NCBI RefSeq assembly: GCF_049800675.1
Contig: NZ_JBLOOT010000002.1
Location: 310,001 to 374,000 of the forward strand
DNA: 64,000 bases
Direction of reading: 5' to 3'
Origin: Cauispirillum nitrogeniifigens
Lineage (GTDB): Bacteria; Pseudomonadota; Alphaproteobacteria; Rhodospirillales; Rhodospirillaceae
Every line of letters starts with the position of its first letter. Position 1 is the stretch's first letter. Made by a program: the position numbers and the translations under genes. The notes beneath the pieces were generated by a model. It searched no databases, had not been told where the DNA came from, and saw only the letters and a program-made list of their open reading frames with translations. Of this stretch, positions 19,142 to 27,156 are shown in pieces.

Positions 19142-19879
19142 CTAGACCACCGTCAGCATGGAGGCGACCAGGGGGTGGCGGACGATATCCTGGTCGCGCA
19201 GGCGCACCACCGCCACGTCGGGCAGGGCCTCCAGGCGGGTGGCGATGTCGGCCAGCCCCGACAGGCCGGGCAGCAGGTCGGACTGGTCGGGGTCGCCTGT
19301 CAGCACCATGGTGGAATGCCAGCCCAGTCGGGTCAGCAGCATCTTGATCTGGCCGTAGGTGCAGTTCTGCGCCTCGTCGATGACGACGTAGGCATTGTTG
19401 AGGGTGCGCCCGCGCATGTAGGCCACGGGGGCGATCTCGATGGTGCCGTCGACCAGCAGCTGCTTGAGCCGCTTGCCGCCCAGGCGGTCGCTCAGGGCGT
19501 CGTAGAGCGGCCGCAGGTAGGGGGCCAGCTTGTCTTCCAGGGCGCCGGGCAGGAAGCCCAGGTTCTCCCCCGCCTCCACCGCCGGACGGGTCAGCAGGAT
19601 GCGGCCGACGCTACCGGCCTCCAGGGCCTCCACCGCCTTGGCAATGGCGATGTAGGTCTTGCCGGTGCCCGCCGGGCCCAGGGCGACCACCACGTTGTGC
19701 CCGTCCAGGGCGTCGATCAGGTGCTTCTGGTTGTCGCTGTGCGGGCGGATGGTGCGCGTGTAGCTGCGGTCGCGCGGCGGCTCGCCGCGTGCGGTCAGGG
19801 GGTCCCAGACGCTGTGATCCGGGTACAGGGCGCGCACCTTGGCGTCTTCTGCCGTGCTTTGGCGGGTCCGTTTGGCCAT
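19142..19879 (-). CDS. PhoH-family ATPase (short form)
   Basis: 245 residues. P-loop GPAGTGKTYIAIAKAVEAL, RILLTRPAVEAGENLGFLPG, and Walker B VVIDEAQNCT followed by MLLTRLGWHSTMVLTGDPDQ are the PhoH signature. It lacks the N-terminal KH-like region present in the miaB-linked PhoH at 53920, so this is the second, shorter paralogue. PhoH proteins are NTPases linked to RNA metabolism; some have helicase or RNase activity when fused to PIN domains. Start at ATG 19879; an open frame to 20041 continues upstream through a terminator hairpin and low-complexity codons and is not credible. Confidence 0.9.
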   Translation of the reverse strand: MAKRTRQSTAEDAKVRALYPDHSVWDPLTARGEPPRDRSYTRTIRPHSDNQKHLIDALDGHNVVVALGPAGTGKTYIAIAKAVEALEAGSVGRILLTRPAVEAGENLGFLPGALEDKLAPYLRPLYDALSDRLGGKRLKQLLVDGTIEIAPVAYMRGRTLNNAYVVIDEAQNCTYGQIKMLLTRLGWHSTMVLTGDPDQSDLLPGLSGLADIATRLEALPDVAVVRLRDQDIVRHPLVASMLTVV

Positions 19880-20182
19880 GGAAGCCTCCGTCGTCGTCAG
19901 GCGGGGAAGAGGGCGGGGAACGGGGTGGCGGAAACGAAAAACGCCTCCCGAACGGGAGGCGCGAGCGGATGGGCCAGGAGGGCAGGGGTAAGGGTGGGAA
20001 GCACGACCGCCCGGCCTGCCGTGGCGGGCGGCGGCGCCCAAGGGCGTCCGGCGGGATGCTGCGGCGGGGCTTTGCCTGTCACGTCGGGCGCACTCCGGTC
20101 CGTTGCGGTCGCTGCAACCGCCTTTGACGATACCGCACGCGACTCGGGAAGTCCCGTATCTTTCGGCGTAGACGCCGAACTG
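19880..20182. other. Intergenic region upstream of the phoH-like gene
   Basis: 303 bases without a credible gene. It contains the terminator at 19936-19961, which ends transcripts from the diacylglycerol-kinase-like gene, and a perfect 7-bp hairpin TTCGGCG-TAGA-CGCCGAA at 20162-20179 just past that gene's stop. The phoH promoter must lie in the remaining GC-rich part; no clear hexamers are seen. Confidence 0.4.
19936..19961 (-). terminator. Rho-independent terminator
   Basis: Read on the minus strand: a 9-bp stem CGCCTCCCG / CGGGAGGCG followed by TTTTT at 19941-19937. It is about 220 bases after the lipid-kinase stop and 57 bases before the phoH-like ATG. Confidence 0.8.
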
Positions 20183-21097
20183 TCACGCCGCCGGGGGATA
20201 GACCAGCTCGATGCCCTCTTCGGCCAGGGTGATGCTGGCCGGCAGGGCGCAGAAGGTGTCGCCGTCGGCCTGGAACGGGGCGCCCTTGGGGCCGTCGATG
20301 TGGATGGGGCCGCAGGTGCGCAGGGTGGTGACGTCGGGCAGGCGCGGCAGCTGTCCCAGGGCCAGGGCGACGCCGTAGCGCAGCACGTTCCACAGGCCCT
20401 TGCGGTGCAGCAGGACGACATGCAGCTCGGGCGCCTGAAGGCTGGCGTCGGGAGCGGCGATGAACGGGCCGCCGTACATGCGGCCGTTCAGGACGACCAC
20501 CGTGGCGGCTTCGTGCACCGTGCCGTCGACGACGACGCGCAGGGTCGGGAAGGCATAGCGGCGGGCCTGAAGGATGGTTTCCCATACATAGGCGAGCTTG
20601 CCGGCGTGGCGCTTCAGGGCCAGCTTGACGTTCTCCACCACATGGGCGTCGAAGCCGGCACCGCCCATCAGCAGGAACGCCCGGCCATCGACACGGGCCA
20701 GGGCGCAGGGCCGCGCCGGGCCGTGGGCGATGGCCTCGGCGATGGCCTCGGGCGACGACCCCAGGCCCATGTCCTGGGCCAGCACGTTGGCGGTGCCCAG
20801 CGGGATGATGCCCAGCGGCACCCGCGTCGGGGCGCTGATCAGGCCATTGATGACTTCGTTGATGGTGCCGTCGCCGCCGGCGGCGACGACCATGTCCACC
20901 TGTTCGGCTCCGGCCAGCGCGGCGAAGGCCTGGGCGTCGCCGCGCCGGGTCGTCTCCCGCAGTTCCAGCCGGCAGCCCAGCGCCCGCAGGCGCTTGAGGG
21001 TGCGGCGCAGGCGGCGGCCGCGCGGACCCGACGCGCCGGCGGTGGGATTGAAGATCACCATGACGCGGCGGCCGGAGGACGGAAGACTGTGTTTCAC
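20183..21097 (-). CDS. Diacylglycerol-kinase/sphingosine-kinase-like lipid kinase
   Basis: 304 residues with the DAGK catalytic domain: FNPTAGASG near the start, nucleotide-binding GGDGTINEVINGL, then PLGTANVLAQDMGLG, and a C-terminal beta-rich domain with GPFIAAPDASLQ. The family (YegS/DgkB/LCB5-like) phosphorylates diacylglycerol or related lipids at the cytoplasmic membrane face. It starts at GTG 21097 and is divergent from an LpxH-like hydrolase and a glycosyltransferase, which suggests a shared role in lipid or glycolipid metabolism. Substrate unproven. Confidence 0.9.
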   Translation of the reverse strand: MKHSLPSSGRRVMVIFNPTAGASGPRGRRLRRTLKRLRALGCRLELRETTRRGDAQAFAALAGAEQVDMVVAAGGDGTINEVINGLISAPTRVPLGIIPLGTANVLAQDMGLGSSPEAIAEAIAHGPARPCALARVDGRAFLLMGGAGFDAHVVENVKLALKRHAGKLAYVWETILQARRYAFPTLRVVVDGTVHEAATVVVLNGRMYGGPFIAAPDASLQAPELHVVLLHRKGLWNVLRYGVALALGQLPRLPDVTTLRTCGPIHIDGPKGAPFQADGDTFCALPASITLAEEGIELVYPPAA

Positions 21098-21103
21098 TTT
21101 GAT

Positions 21104-21125
21104 TTCACTCGTGTGAATAGTTCAC
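21104..21125. promoter_or_regulatory. Cluster of TTCAC/GTGAA half-sites between divergent lipid genes
   Basis: TTCAC (21104-21108), GTGAA (21113-21117) and TTCAC (21121-21125) make two overlapping inverted repeats with 4- and 3-base spacers. A further TTCAC at 21093-21097 covers the GTG start codon of the lipid kinase. The arrangement suits a regulator controlling both divergent genes. No regulator identified. Confidence 0.45.
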
Positions 21126-21203
21126 GTCATGGGCGAAAACAAATGGTGGCGGATGCCGGTTCTATACTAGACCTTGGCTTGAAGCAACCGGCCGGCGTGA
21201 CCG

Positions 21204-22040
21204 ATGAATGCCTTGACCATGACACCCCCCGCCGCACGGCGCTACCGCGCCATCTTCCTGTCGGACATCCACCTCGGCACGCGGGGTTGCAAGGCCGACT
21301 TCCTGCTCGATTTCCTGCGCGAGACGGAGAGCGACAGCCTCTATCTGGTGGGCGACATCATCGACGGCTGGCGCCTGCGCCGCACCTGGCACTGGCCGCA
21401 GGCCCACAACGACGTGGTCCAGAAGGTGCTGCGCAAGTCCCGCAAGGGCACGAAGGTCTTCTTTGTCCCCGGCAACCACGACGAATTCGCCCGCGACTAT
21501 GTCGAACATGACTTCGGCCAGGTCAAGCTGGTCAAGGAGGCCGTGCACGTCACCGCCGACGGCAAGCGCCTGCTGGTCATCCACGGCGACGAGTTCGACG
21601 GCGTGGTCCTGTACGCCAAGTGGGTGGCGCTGCTGGGCGACGGCGCCTATACCCTGGCTTTGGTGCTGAACCACTGGTTCAACCTGGCCCGCCGCCGCCT
21701 GGGCATGCCCTACTGGTCGCTGTCGAAGTACCTCAAGCACAAGGTCAAGAACGCCGTCAGCCACATCGCCCGCTTCGAGGCCACCGTGCTGGAGGAGGCC
21801 CGGCGGCGCGGCTTCGACGGCGTCGTCTGCGGGCATATCCACCACGCCGAGATCCGCACCGTCGATGGCATGACCTACTGCAACGACGGCGACTGGGTGG
21901 AAAGCTGCACGGCCCTGGTCGAACACTTCGACGGCCGCCTGGAGATCATCGACTGGACCCGCGAACGCGGCGTCTCGCCGCTGGATGTCCCGCTCGCCGC
22001 CGACGCCGGAGAGGCCAAGGCGCCGCCATGCGCATCCTGA
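21204..22040 (+). CDS. Metallophosphoesterase, UDP-2,3-diacylglucosamine diphosphatase (LpxH)-like
   Basis: 278 residues of the calcineurin-like fold with all metal-binding blocks: SDIHLG, GDIIDGW, GNHDE, IHGDEFD and GHIHHAE. The W/R-rich stretch DGWRLRRTWHWPQ matches the COG2908 group that includes LpxH, which hydrolyses UDP-2,3-diacylglucosamine to lipid X on the cytoplasmic membrane face. Many alphaproteobacteria use LpxI for that step, so the real substrate could be another nucleotide-lipid. ATG 21204 or 21219 could be the start. It overlaps the downstream glycosyltransferase by 13 bases, so the pair is an operon. Confidence 0.85.
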   Translation: MNALTMTPPAARRYRAIFLSDIHLGTRGCKADFLLDFLRETESDSLYLVGDIIDGWRLRRTWHWPQAHNDVVQKVLRKSRKGTKVFFVPGNHDEFARDYVEHDFGQVKLVKEAVHVTADGKRLLVIHGDEFDGVVLYAKWVALLGDGAYTLALVLNHWFNLARRRLGMPYWSLSKYLKHKVKNAVSHIARFEATVLEEARRRGFDGVVCGHIHHAEIRTVDGMTYCNDGDWVESCTALVEHFDGRLEIIDWTRERGVSPLDVPLAADAGEAKAPPCAS

Positions 22041-23074
22041 TCGTCAGCGACGCCTGGACGCCGCAGGTCAACGGCGTGGTGCGCACCCTGGTCACGCTGA
22101 CCGACCTGTTGCGCCGGCGCGGGCACGAGGTGCTGACCATCACCCCCGACGGCTTCCGCACCCTGGCCTGCCCGACCTATCCCGAGATCCGCCTCGCCGT
22201 GCTGCCCGGCCGCCGCGTCGCCGGGGCGCTGGAGTCCTTCCGTCCCGAAGCCGTGCACATCGCCACCGAGGCGCCGCTGGGCTGGGCCGCGCGCGCCGCC
22301 TGTCTGAAGCGCGGCATTCCGTTCACCACGGCGTTCCACACCAAGTTCCCGGACTACGTCCACGCCCGCCTGGGCGTGCCGGTGGCGTGGTCCTATGCCC
22401 TGCTGCGCCACTTCCATGCTCCCTCGCGCGCCGTCATGGTCGCCACCCAGGGCATCGAGGACGAACTGGCCGCGCGGGGCCTGGGCAACATCCGGCGGTG
22501 GACGCGCGGCGTCGACACCGCCCTGTTCCGTCCCCGCCCCAAGACTGCGTTCGCGGACCTGCCGCGTCCGGTGTTCCTCTACGTCGGCCGGGTGGCGGTG
22601 GAGAAGAACATCGAGGCATTCCTGGCCCTCGACCTGCCCGGCTCCAAGGTGGTGGTCGGCGACGGCCCCCGGCTGGCCGCCCTCAAGGCCGCCCACCCGG
22701 AGGTCACGTTCCGCGGCGCCCGCCACGGCGAGGATCTGGCCGGGCACTACGCCAGCGCCGACGTGTTCGTCTTCCCCAGCCTGACCGACACCTTCGGGCT
22801 GGTGGTGCTGGAGGCCCTGGCCTGCGGCCTGCCGGTGGCGGCCTTCCCGGTGGCCGGGCCACGGGATGTCATCGCCGGGGTGGCCGGGCCGGACGGCGTG
22901 GGCATCCTGTCGGACGACCTGCGGGCGGCGGCGCTGGCCGCCCTGGAGATCCCCTCCGCCCGCTGCCGCGCCTTCGCCGAGACGCGGTCGTGGGACACGT
23001 CGGTCGACCAGTTCCTGTCCAACCTCGCGCCGTTCGACCCGGCGGGGGCGTTCGGCCGCAGCCAAGCCGTGTGA
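22028..23074 (+). CDS. GT4-family glycosyltransferase
   Basis: 348 residues, GT-B fold. The N-terminus MRILIVSDAWTPQVNGVV and the C-terminal donor-site EX7E-type motif in SLTDTFGLVVLEALACGLPV identify a retaining GT4 enzyme of the MgtA/SqdX/PimB group that glycosylates lipids. It is translationally coupled to the LpxH-like gene (13-base overlap). A glycolipid product is the best inference; the sugar is unknown. Confidence 0.9.
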   Translation: MRILIVSDAWTPQVNGVVRTLVTLTDLLRRRGHEVLTITPDGFRTLACPTYPEIRLAVLPGRRVAGALESFRPEAVHIATEAPLGWAARAACLKRGIPFTTAFHTKFPDYVHARLGVPVAWSYALLRHFHAPSRAVMVATQGIEDELAARGLGNIRRWTRGVDTALFRPRPKTAFADLPRPVFLYVGRVAVEKNIEAFLALDLPGSKVVVGDGPRLAALKAAHPEVTFRGARHGEDLAGHYASADVFVFPSLTDTFGLVVLEALACGLPVAAFPVAGPRDVIAGVAGPDGVGILSDDLRAAALAALEIPSARCRAFAETRSWDTSVDQFLSNLAPFDPAGAFGRSQAV

Positions 23075-23168
23075 CGCGGCGCGGGGGAGCCACTTTTCAG
23101 CTTGGGGCCGCTGGAAACGTCGGGCATAAACCGGGAAAGGGGCGCACATCCCGACAGCGTGGGGTTCC

Positions 23169-24086
23169 ATGATCTTCTACGGCAACCAGGCCAGCGACGC
23201 CGAACTGGTCGTCCTGTACGGCAACTGCCAGATCCCGTTCCTGGCCCGTCTGCTGGCGGCGGCGCGGGACGACAAAGGCTATCTCTGCGTCTTGAATCAC
23301 GCCCCGCCCGGCCAGGAGCCGGAGCGGCCCACGGCCGACCAGATGCGGCGCTGCACCTTGTACCTGGAGCAGTACGACAGCCAGCCCGACATGCCGGCAT
23401 GGAAGCCCGTCCCCGACATCCACCGCCACGGGGCGCCGCTACGGAGATTTCTGCGCGAGGCGTGCCCGCCTGGGTGTCCGAAGATCGTTTTTCCCGGCTT
23501 CGTCATGACCTGCTTCTGGCCGTTCGCCACCATCGGCGACCCGCGCACCGTGTCCGAGCCCGGCTATGTGTGGGGTCGCTATCCCTATGGCAACCGGGTG
23601 GCGCTGGAGGTGGTGGCCAGCGGTCTGACCGGCCCGGCCGCGCTGGCGGCCTACACCAAGCGGTCGGCCGAGTGCCTGCCGGACCCGCAGAGGACGCTGG
23701 AGACGGCGTGGCGCAAGCTGGCCAAGCGGGATGCCCACTGCGACGTCAAGATCGCCGACTACGTGTGGGCCAACTTCCGCGAGCGCCATATGTTCCTGAG
23801 CTATGGCCACCTGCGGGGCGACGCCCTCGGTGTCCTGGCCGGCCGCCTGTACGATGTCATGCATCCGCTGATCGGTGGCGACGGCACCGCCGCCCGGCAG
23901 AGGCTGCGGACGGCAGCCAGCGTGCTGCCGGACATGGACGCGCTGGAAGAACCGATCGACCCGCTGGTCGCCGAGGGGCTGGGCCTGAAGTTCTACACGC
24001 CCGGCATGCGTTTCCGCTGGTATGACCAGTACTGGACGTTCGAGGAGTACATGGCCCGCTACCTGGCCTATGACGTGAGCTGGTAG
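23169..24086 (+). CDS. WcbI-like polysaccharide biosynthesis protein
   Basis: 305 residues. The N-terminus carries VVLYGNCQIPFLARLLAAA, the YGNCQ block typical of WcbI, a capsule-biosynthesis protein of the SGNH-like acyltransferase/hydrolase type that binds CoA. The remainder (PGFVMTCFWPF, YPYGNRVALEVV, NFRERHMFLSYGHL) is not otherwise familiar. No signal peptide or membrane segment. It follows the glycosyltransferase by 94 bases on the same strand, which suits a role in decorating a glycan or glycolipid. Function remains putative. Confidence 0.7.
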   Translation: MIFYGNQASDAELVVLYGNCQIPFLARLLAAARDDKGYLCVLNHAPPGQEPERPTADQMRRCTLYLEQYDSQPDMPAWKPVPDIHRHGAPLRRFLREACPPGCPKIVFPGFVMTCFWPFATIGDPRTVSEPGYVWGRYPYGNRVALEVVASGLTGPAALAAYTKRSAECLPDPQRTLETAWRKLAKRDAHCDVKIADYVWANFRERHMFLSYGHLRGDALGVLAGRLYDVMHPLIGGDGTAARQRLRTAASVLPDMDALEEPIDPLVAEGLGLKFYTPGMRFRWYDQYWTFEEYMARYLAYDVSW

Positions 24087-24099
24087 GGGGCGTTGCGGA

Positions 24100-24240
24100 T
24101 CACCGCTCTCCCTCGTCCTTGCGCGCCGGCGCCCGCATGACCTTGCGGACGGCCAGGAAGGCGGCGACCTTCAGGGCGATGAGGAAGGCCAGGCCGCCGG
24201 CGACGGCGGCCATCAGGGCGGGGTCGGAGAACAAAGCCAT
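24100..24240 (-). CDS. Small single-helix membrane protein (46 aa)
   Basis: 46 codons starting at ATG 24240, 8 bases after a GGGAG ribosome site. The sequence begins MALFSDPALMAAVAGG, has one hydrophobic helix (residues 8-30) and ends in a basic, charged tail (RKVMRAPARKDEGER). It lies 34 bases after the sugar-binding-protein gene on the same strand and may be its last cistron. I do not recognise a family. Codon use, ribosome site and a coherent membrane helix support a real gene. Confidence 0.6.
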   Translation of the reverse strand: MALFSDPALMAAVAGGLAFLIALKVAAFLAVRKVMRAPARKDEGER

Positions 24241-24274
24241 GGCAGGCGCTCCCTAAGAGTCCGCAAGCAGCTTA

Positions 24275-25213
24275 CTAGAAGATGGTTTCCACCACATCCA
24301 CCGTTTCCCGCGTCACCAGGACGCTGGGCACGGTGGTGTGCCGGGCCACCGGCTCGCCGCGCAGCAGCGCCAGGGCGGCGGCCGCGCCCTCGGCGCCGCA
24401 GGTGGGATAGGTGAAGGACGCCGCCTGCTCGCCGGCGCGGATGGCCTCGCGCGCTTCCGGGATGTAGTCGATGCCGACGATGGGCAGGCTCGCCGGGTCG
24501 ATGCCGGCCTTGCGCAGGGCCATCCGCGCGCCCACCGCCATGCTGTCGCTGTGGGCGAACACGGCGTCGAAGGCGATGCCCTCGGCCAGGGCCTGTTCGA
24601 TGGCGCGGATGCCGCCGGCGCGCAGGAAGGCGCCGGGAATGACGCCCGCCAGCTCCAATCCCGGATGGTCGGCCAGGCGCGCGTCGAAGCCGTGCGTCCG
24701 GCCCTGGGTGGTCGACGCGCCGGGCAGGCCCTGGATCACCAGGACGCGGCCCTTGCCGCCGAGCAGGCGGGCCAGCAGCGAGGCGGCGTCGGCGGCGATG
24801 GCCTCGTCGTCGGGGCCGATGAAGGCATCAAAGCCTTCCCCCAGGCTCCGCCGCGTCAGCAGCACCACCCGCACGCCGGCGGCGTGGGCGCGTTCGATGG
24901 CCGGGGTGACGACGGCGGGGTCGGGCGGGCTGGAGATCAGCACCTTGACGCCGCGCGCCACCAGCCCGTCGATGTCGAGCACCTGCTGGGCGGCGCTGCC
25001 GCGCGCATCGGTGTGGACGAAGGACACCTCCGGCCCCGCCTGGGCCAGGGTGCGGGCAACGGCGGCGACCTGGGCGGCCCGCCAGTCGTTGGCCATGTGG
25101 TCCTGGGCGAAGGCGATCAGCGGCGGCGGCGCGGCATGGCCCGCCCGCCCCGGAAGCCCGGCGGCGAGGGCGGCCCCGGCGGCCAGGGCGGCGAAGTGTC
25201 GGCGCGAGATCAT
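24275..25213 (-). CDS. Periplasmic sugar-binding protein, ABC-import (RbsB) type
   Basis: 312 residues. A Tat-like or Sec signal (MISRRHFAALAAGAALAAGL, cleavage near GHA-AP) leads into a Peripla_BP_4 fold with VLISSPPDPAVVTPAIERA, GKGRVLVIQG and LPIVGIDYIPEAREAI. The family delivers ribose, galactose or similar ligands to ABC importers. No permease or ATPase gene is adjacent, so it is an orphan or a chemosensory receptor. It is divergent from msbA across a 110-base gap with a palindrome. Confidence 0.87.
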   Translation of the reverse strand: MISRRHFAALAAGAALAAGLPGRAGHAAPPPLIAFAQDHMANDWRAAQVAAVARTLAQAGPEVSFVHTDARGSAAQQVLDIDGLVARGVKVLISSPPDPAVVTPAIERAHAAGVRVVLLTRRSLGEGFDAFIGPDDEAIAADAASLLARLLGGKGRVLVIQGLPGASTTQGRTHGFDARLADHPGLELAGVIPGAFLRAGGIRAIEQALAEGIAFDAVFAHSDSMAVGARMALRKAGIDPASLPIVGIDYIPEAREAIRAGEQAASFTYPTCGAEGAAAALALLRGEPVARHTTVPSVLVTRETVDVVETIF

Positions 25214-25286
25214 GAAAAAGCCCCCACGGCAGCGGTCGGCCCATCGTCGTTGCTTTCGCGGCGGGTTGCAACGCCGGTTGGGGGCC

Positions 25287-25305
25287 GGTCCATCCCCGTT
25301 GGACC
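25287..25305. promoter_or_regulatory. Inverted repeat in the divergent gap before msbA
   Basis: GGTCCA-7 bases-TGGACC, 19 bases before the first possible msbA start codon. It could be an operator or a leader hairpin; nothing links it to a known regulator. Confidence 0.3.
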
Positions 25306-25323
25306 ACGCGGCGGCGCGTGCTA

Positions 25324-27147
25324 ATGTCCGCGCCGCTCCCCACCGCAGCCAGGACCCGGCCCTTGTCCCCCCTCCCGGACCGCAAGCATTCGACCCGCCA
25401 GTTGGCCCGCCGCCTCTATGGCGAGGCCGTGCGCCCCTATGCCTGGCGGATCGTCTGGGCGGTGGTGTTCATGGGACTGGCGGCTGGCGCCCAGGGCATG
25501 ACCGCCTGGTTGATGGAGCCGGTGGTGGACTGGGTCTTCGCCGCCAAGAACCAGGCCATGCTGTGGCCGGTGGCCGGGGCCGTCCTGCTGACCTTCGCCG
25601 TCAAGGGCGGGGCCGAGTTCGCGCAGTCCTCGCTGATGAGCCAGGTGGGCCTGCGCATCATCGCCGACCTGCAACAGCGCTTGTTCGGCCACCTGATGAC
25701 GCTGGACGCCGGCTTCTTCGGCGCCACCCGGTCGGGCACGCTGGTGTCGCGCTTCATGGTCGACGTCAACATGATGCGCATGGCGGTGTCCAACGCCATC
25801 ACCTCCATCGGCAAGGACAGCCTGACGGTGGTCGCGCTGGTCGGGGTGATGTTCTACCAGGACTGGCTGCTGGCGCTGATCGCCTTCTTCGTCTTCCCGG
25901 TGGCGATCTACCCGATCGCCCGCCTGGGCCGCCGCATGCGCAAGGTGACGGTCAACACCCAGGAGCAGATGGGCGCCCTGAACACCGTCCTGGAGCAGAG
26001 CTTCCAGGGCATCCGCATGGTCAAGGCCTATGGCCTGGAGGGCCTGGAGGCCACCAAGGTCGGCAAGCTGACGGAAGCGATCTACCGCCTGACCGTGAAG
26101 TCGGCCGTCACCCGCGCCCTGTCGTCGCCGATCATGGAGACCCTGGGCGGCGTCGCGGTGACCATCGTCATCGTCTACGGCGGCTACCGGGTGATCGCCG
26201 ACGAAACCACCACGGGGTCCTTCTTCTCCTTCATCACCGCCCTGCTGATGGCCTATCAGCCGATGAAGTCTCTGGCCAAGCTCAACGCCTCCCTCCAGGA
26301 AGGGCTGGCCGGGGCGCAGCGCCTGTTCGACCTGCTCGACCGCCGCTCGGCCATCGCCGACAGCCCCGAGGCGCGCGCCCTGGACATCCGGGGTGGCCGC
26401 GTGGAGCTGGACCGCGTCACCTTCGCCTACGACCCCGCCGTGCCGGCCCTGCGCGACCTCAGCCTGGACATTCCGGCGGGCAAGACGGTGGCGCTGGTCG
26501 GCGCCTCGGGCGCCGGCAAGTCCACCGTGATGAACCTCATCCCGCGCTTTCACGACGTCGATGCCGGCGCCGTGCGCATCGACGGCCAGGACGTGCGCGA
26601 CGTCACCCTGGCCTCGCTGTGCGGCGCCATCGCCCTGGTCAGCCAGGAGGTGGTGCTGTTCGACGACACCGTGCGCGCCAACATCGGCTATGGCCGCCCC
26701 GATGCCACGGACGAGGACATCGAGCGCGCCGCCCGCATGGCCGCCGCCCACGACTTCATCACCGCCCTGCCCGACGGCTACGACACCCTGGTCGGCGAGC
26801 GCGGCATGAGCCTGTCGGGCGGCCAGCGCCAGCGTCTGGCCATTGCCCGCGCCATGCTCAAGAACGCTCCCATCCTGCTGCTCGACGAGGCGACCAGCGC
26901 GCTGGACACCGAGTCCGAGCGCCAGGTGCAGGACGCCCTGGAGACGCTGATGGCCGGCCGCACGTCGCTGGTCATCGCGCATCGCCTGTCCACCGTGGTC
27001 AACGCCGACGTCATCCACGTCCTCGACGGCGGGCGGCTGGTCGAAAGCGGCAGCCATGCCGAGCTGCTGGCCCGTGGCGGTGCCTATGCCCGCCTGCACG
27101 CCCTCCAGTTCGCCGCCGACGCCGCGCGGGCGGGCGGCGTGGCGTAG
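25324..27147 (+). CDS. msbA: Lipid A export ABC transporter, MsbA-type (ATP-binding and permease)
   Basis: About 607 residues. Six membrane helices in the N-terminal half (from about residue 40 to 320) precede an ABC domain with Walker A GASGAGKST, signature LSGGQRQRLAIARA, and Walker B ILLLDEATSALD. It flips core-lipid A across the inner membrane as a homodimer. It heads the run DUF374-waaA-lpxK-lpxL, which fixes its role. ATG 25324 has no ribosome site; a TTG at 25363 preceded by AGGA with 8-base spacing is a good alternative that would trim 13 residues. Confidence 0.92.
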   Translation: MSAPLPTAARTRPLSPLPDRKHSTRQLARRLYGEAVRPYAWRIVWAVVFMGLAAGAQGMTAWLMEPVVDWVFAAKNQAMLWPVAGAVLLTFAVKGGAEFAQSSLMSQVGLRIIADLQQRLFGHLMTLDAGFFGATRSGTLVSRFMVDVNMMRMAVSNAITSIGKDSLTVVALVGVMFYQDWLLALIAFFVFPVAIYPIARLGRRMRKVTVNTQEQMGALNTVLEQSFQGIRMVKAYGLEGLEATKVGKLTEAIYRLTVKSAVTRALSSPIMETLGGVAVTIVIVYGGYRVIADETTTGSFFSFITALLMAYQPMKSLAKLNASLQEGLAGAQRLFDLLDRRSAIADSPEARALDIRGGRVELDRVTFAYDPAVPALRDLSLDIPAGKTVALVGASGAGKSTVMNLIPRFHDVDAGAVRIDGQDVRDVTLASLCGAIALVSQEVVLFDDTVRANIGYGRPDATDEDIERAARMAAAHDFITALPDGYDTLVGERGMSLSGGQRQRLAIARAMLKNAPILLLDEATSALDTESERQVQDALETLMAGRTSLVIAHRLSTVVNADVIHVLDGGRLVESGSHAELLARGGAYARLHALQFAADAARAGGVA

Positions 27148-27156
27148 GAGCCGCCG

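Noticed and set aside
18885..19145. 86-codon plus-strand frame in the gap before the phoH-like gene
   Set aside because: No ribosome site, no homology that I recognise, and it crosses the AT-rich regulatory patch.
19880..20041. Longer phoH-like protein from 20041
   Set aside because: The extension is low complexity and translates through a terminator with a T-run.
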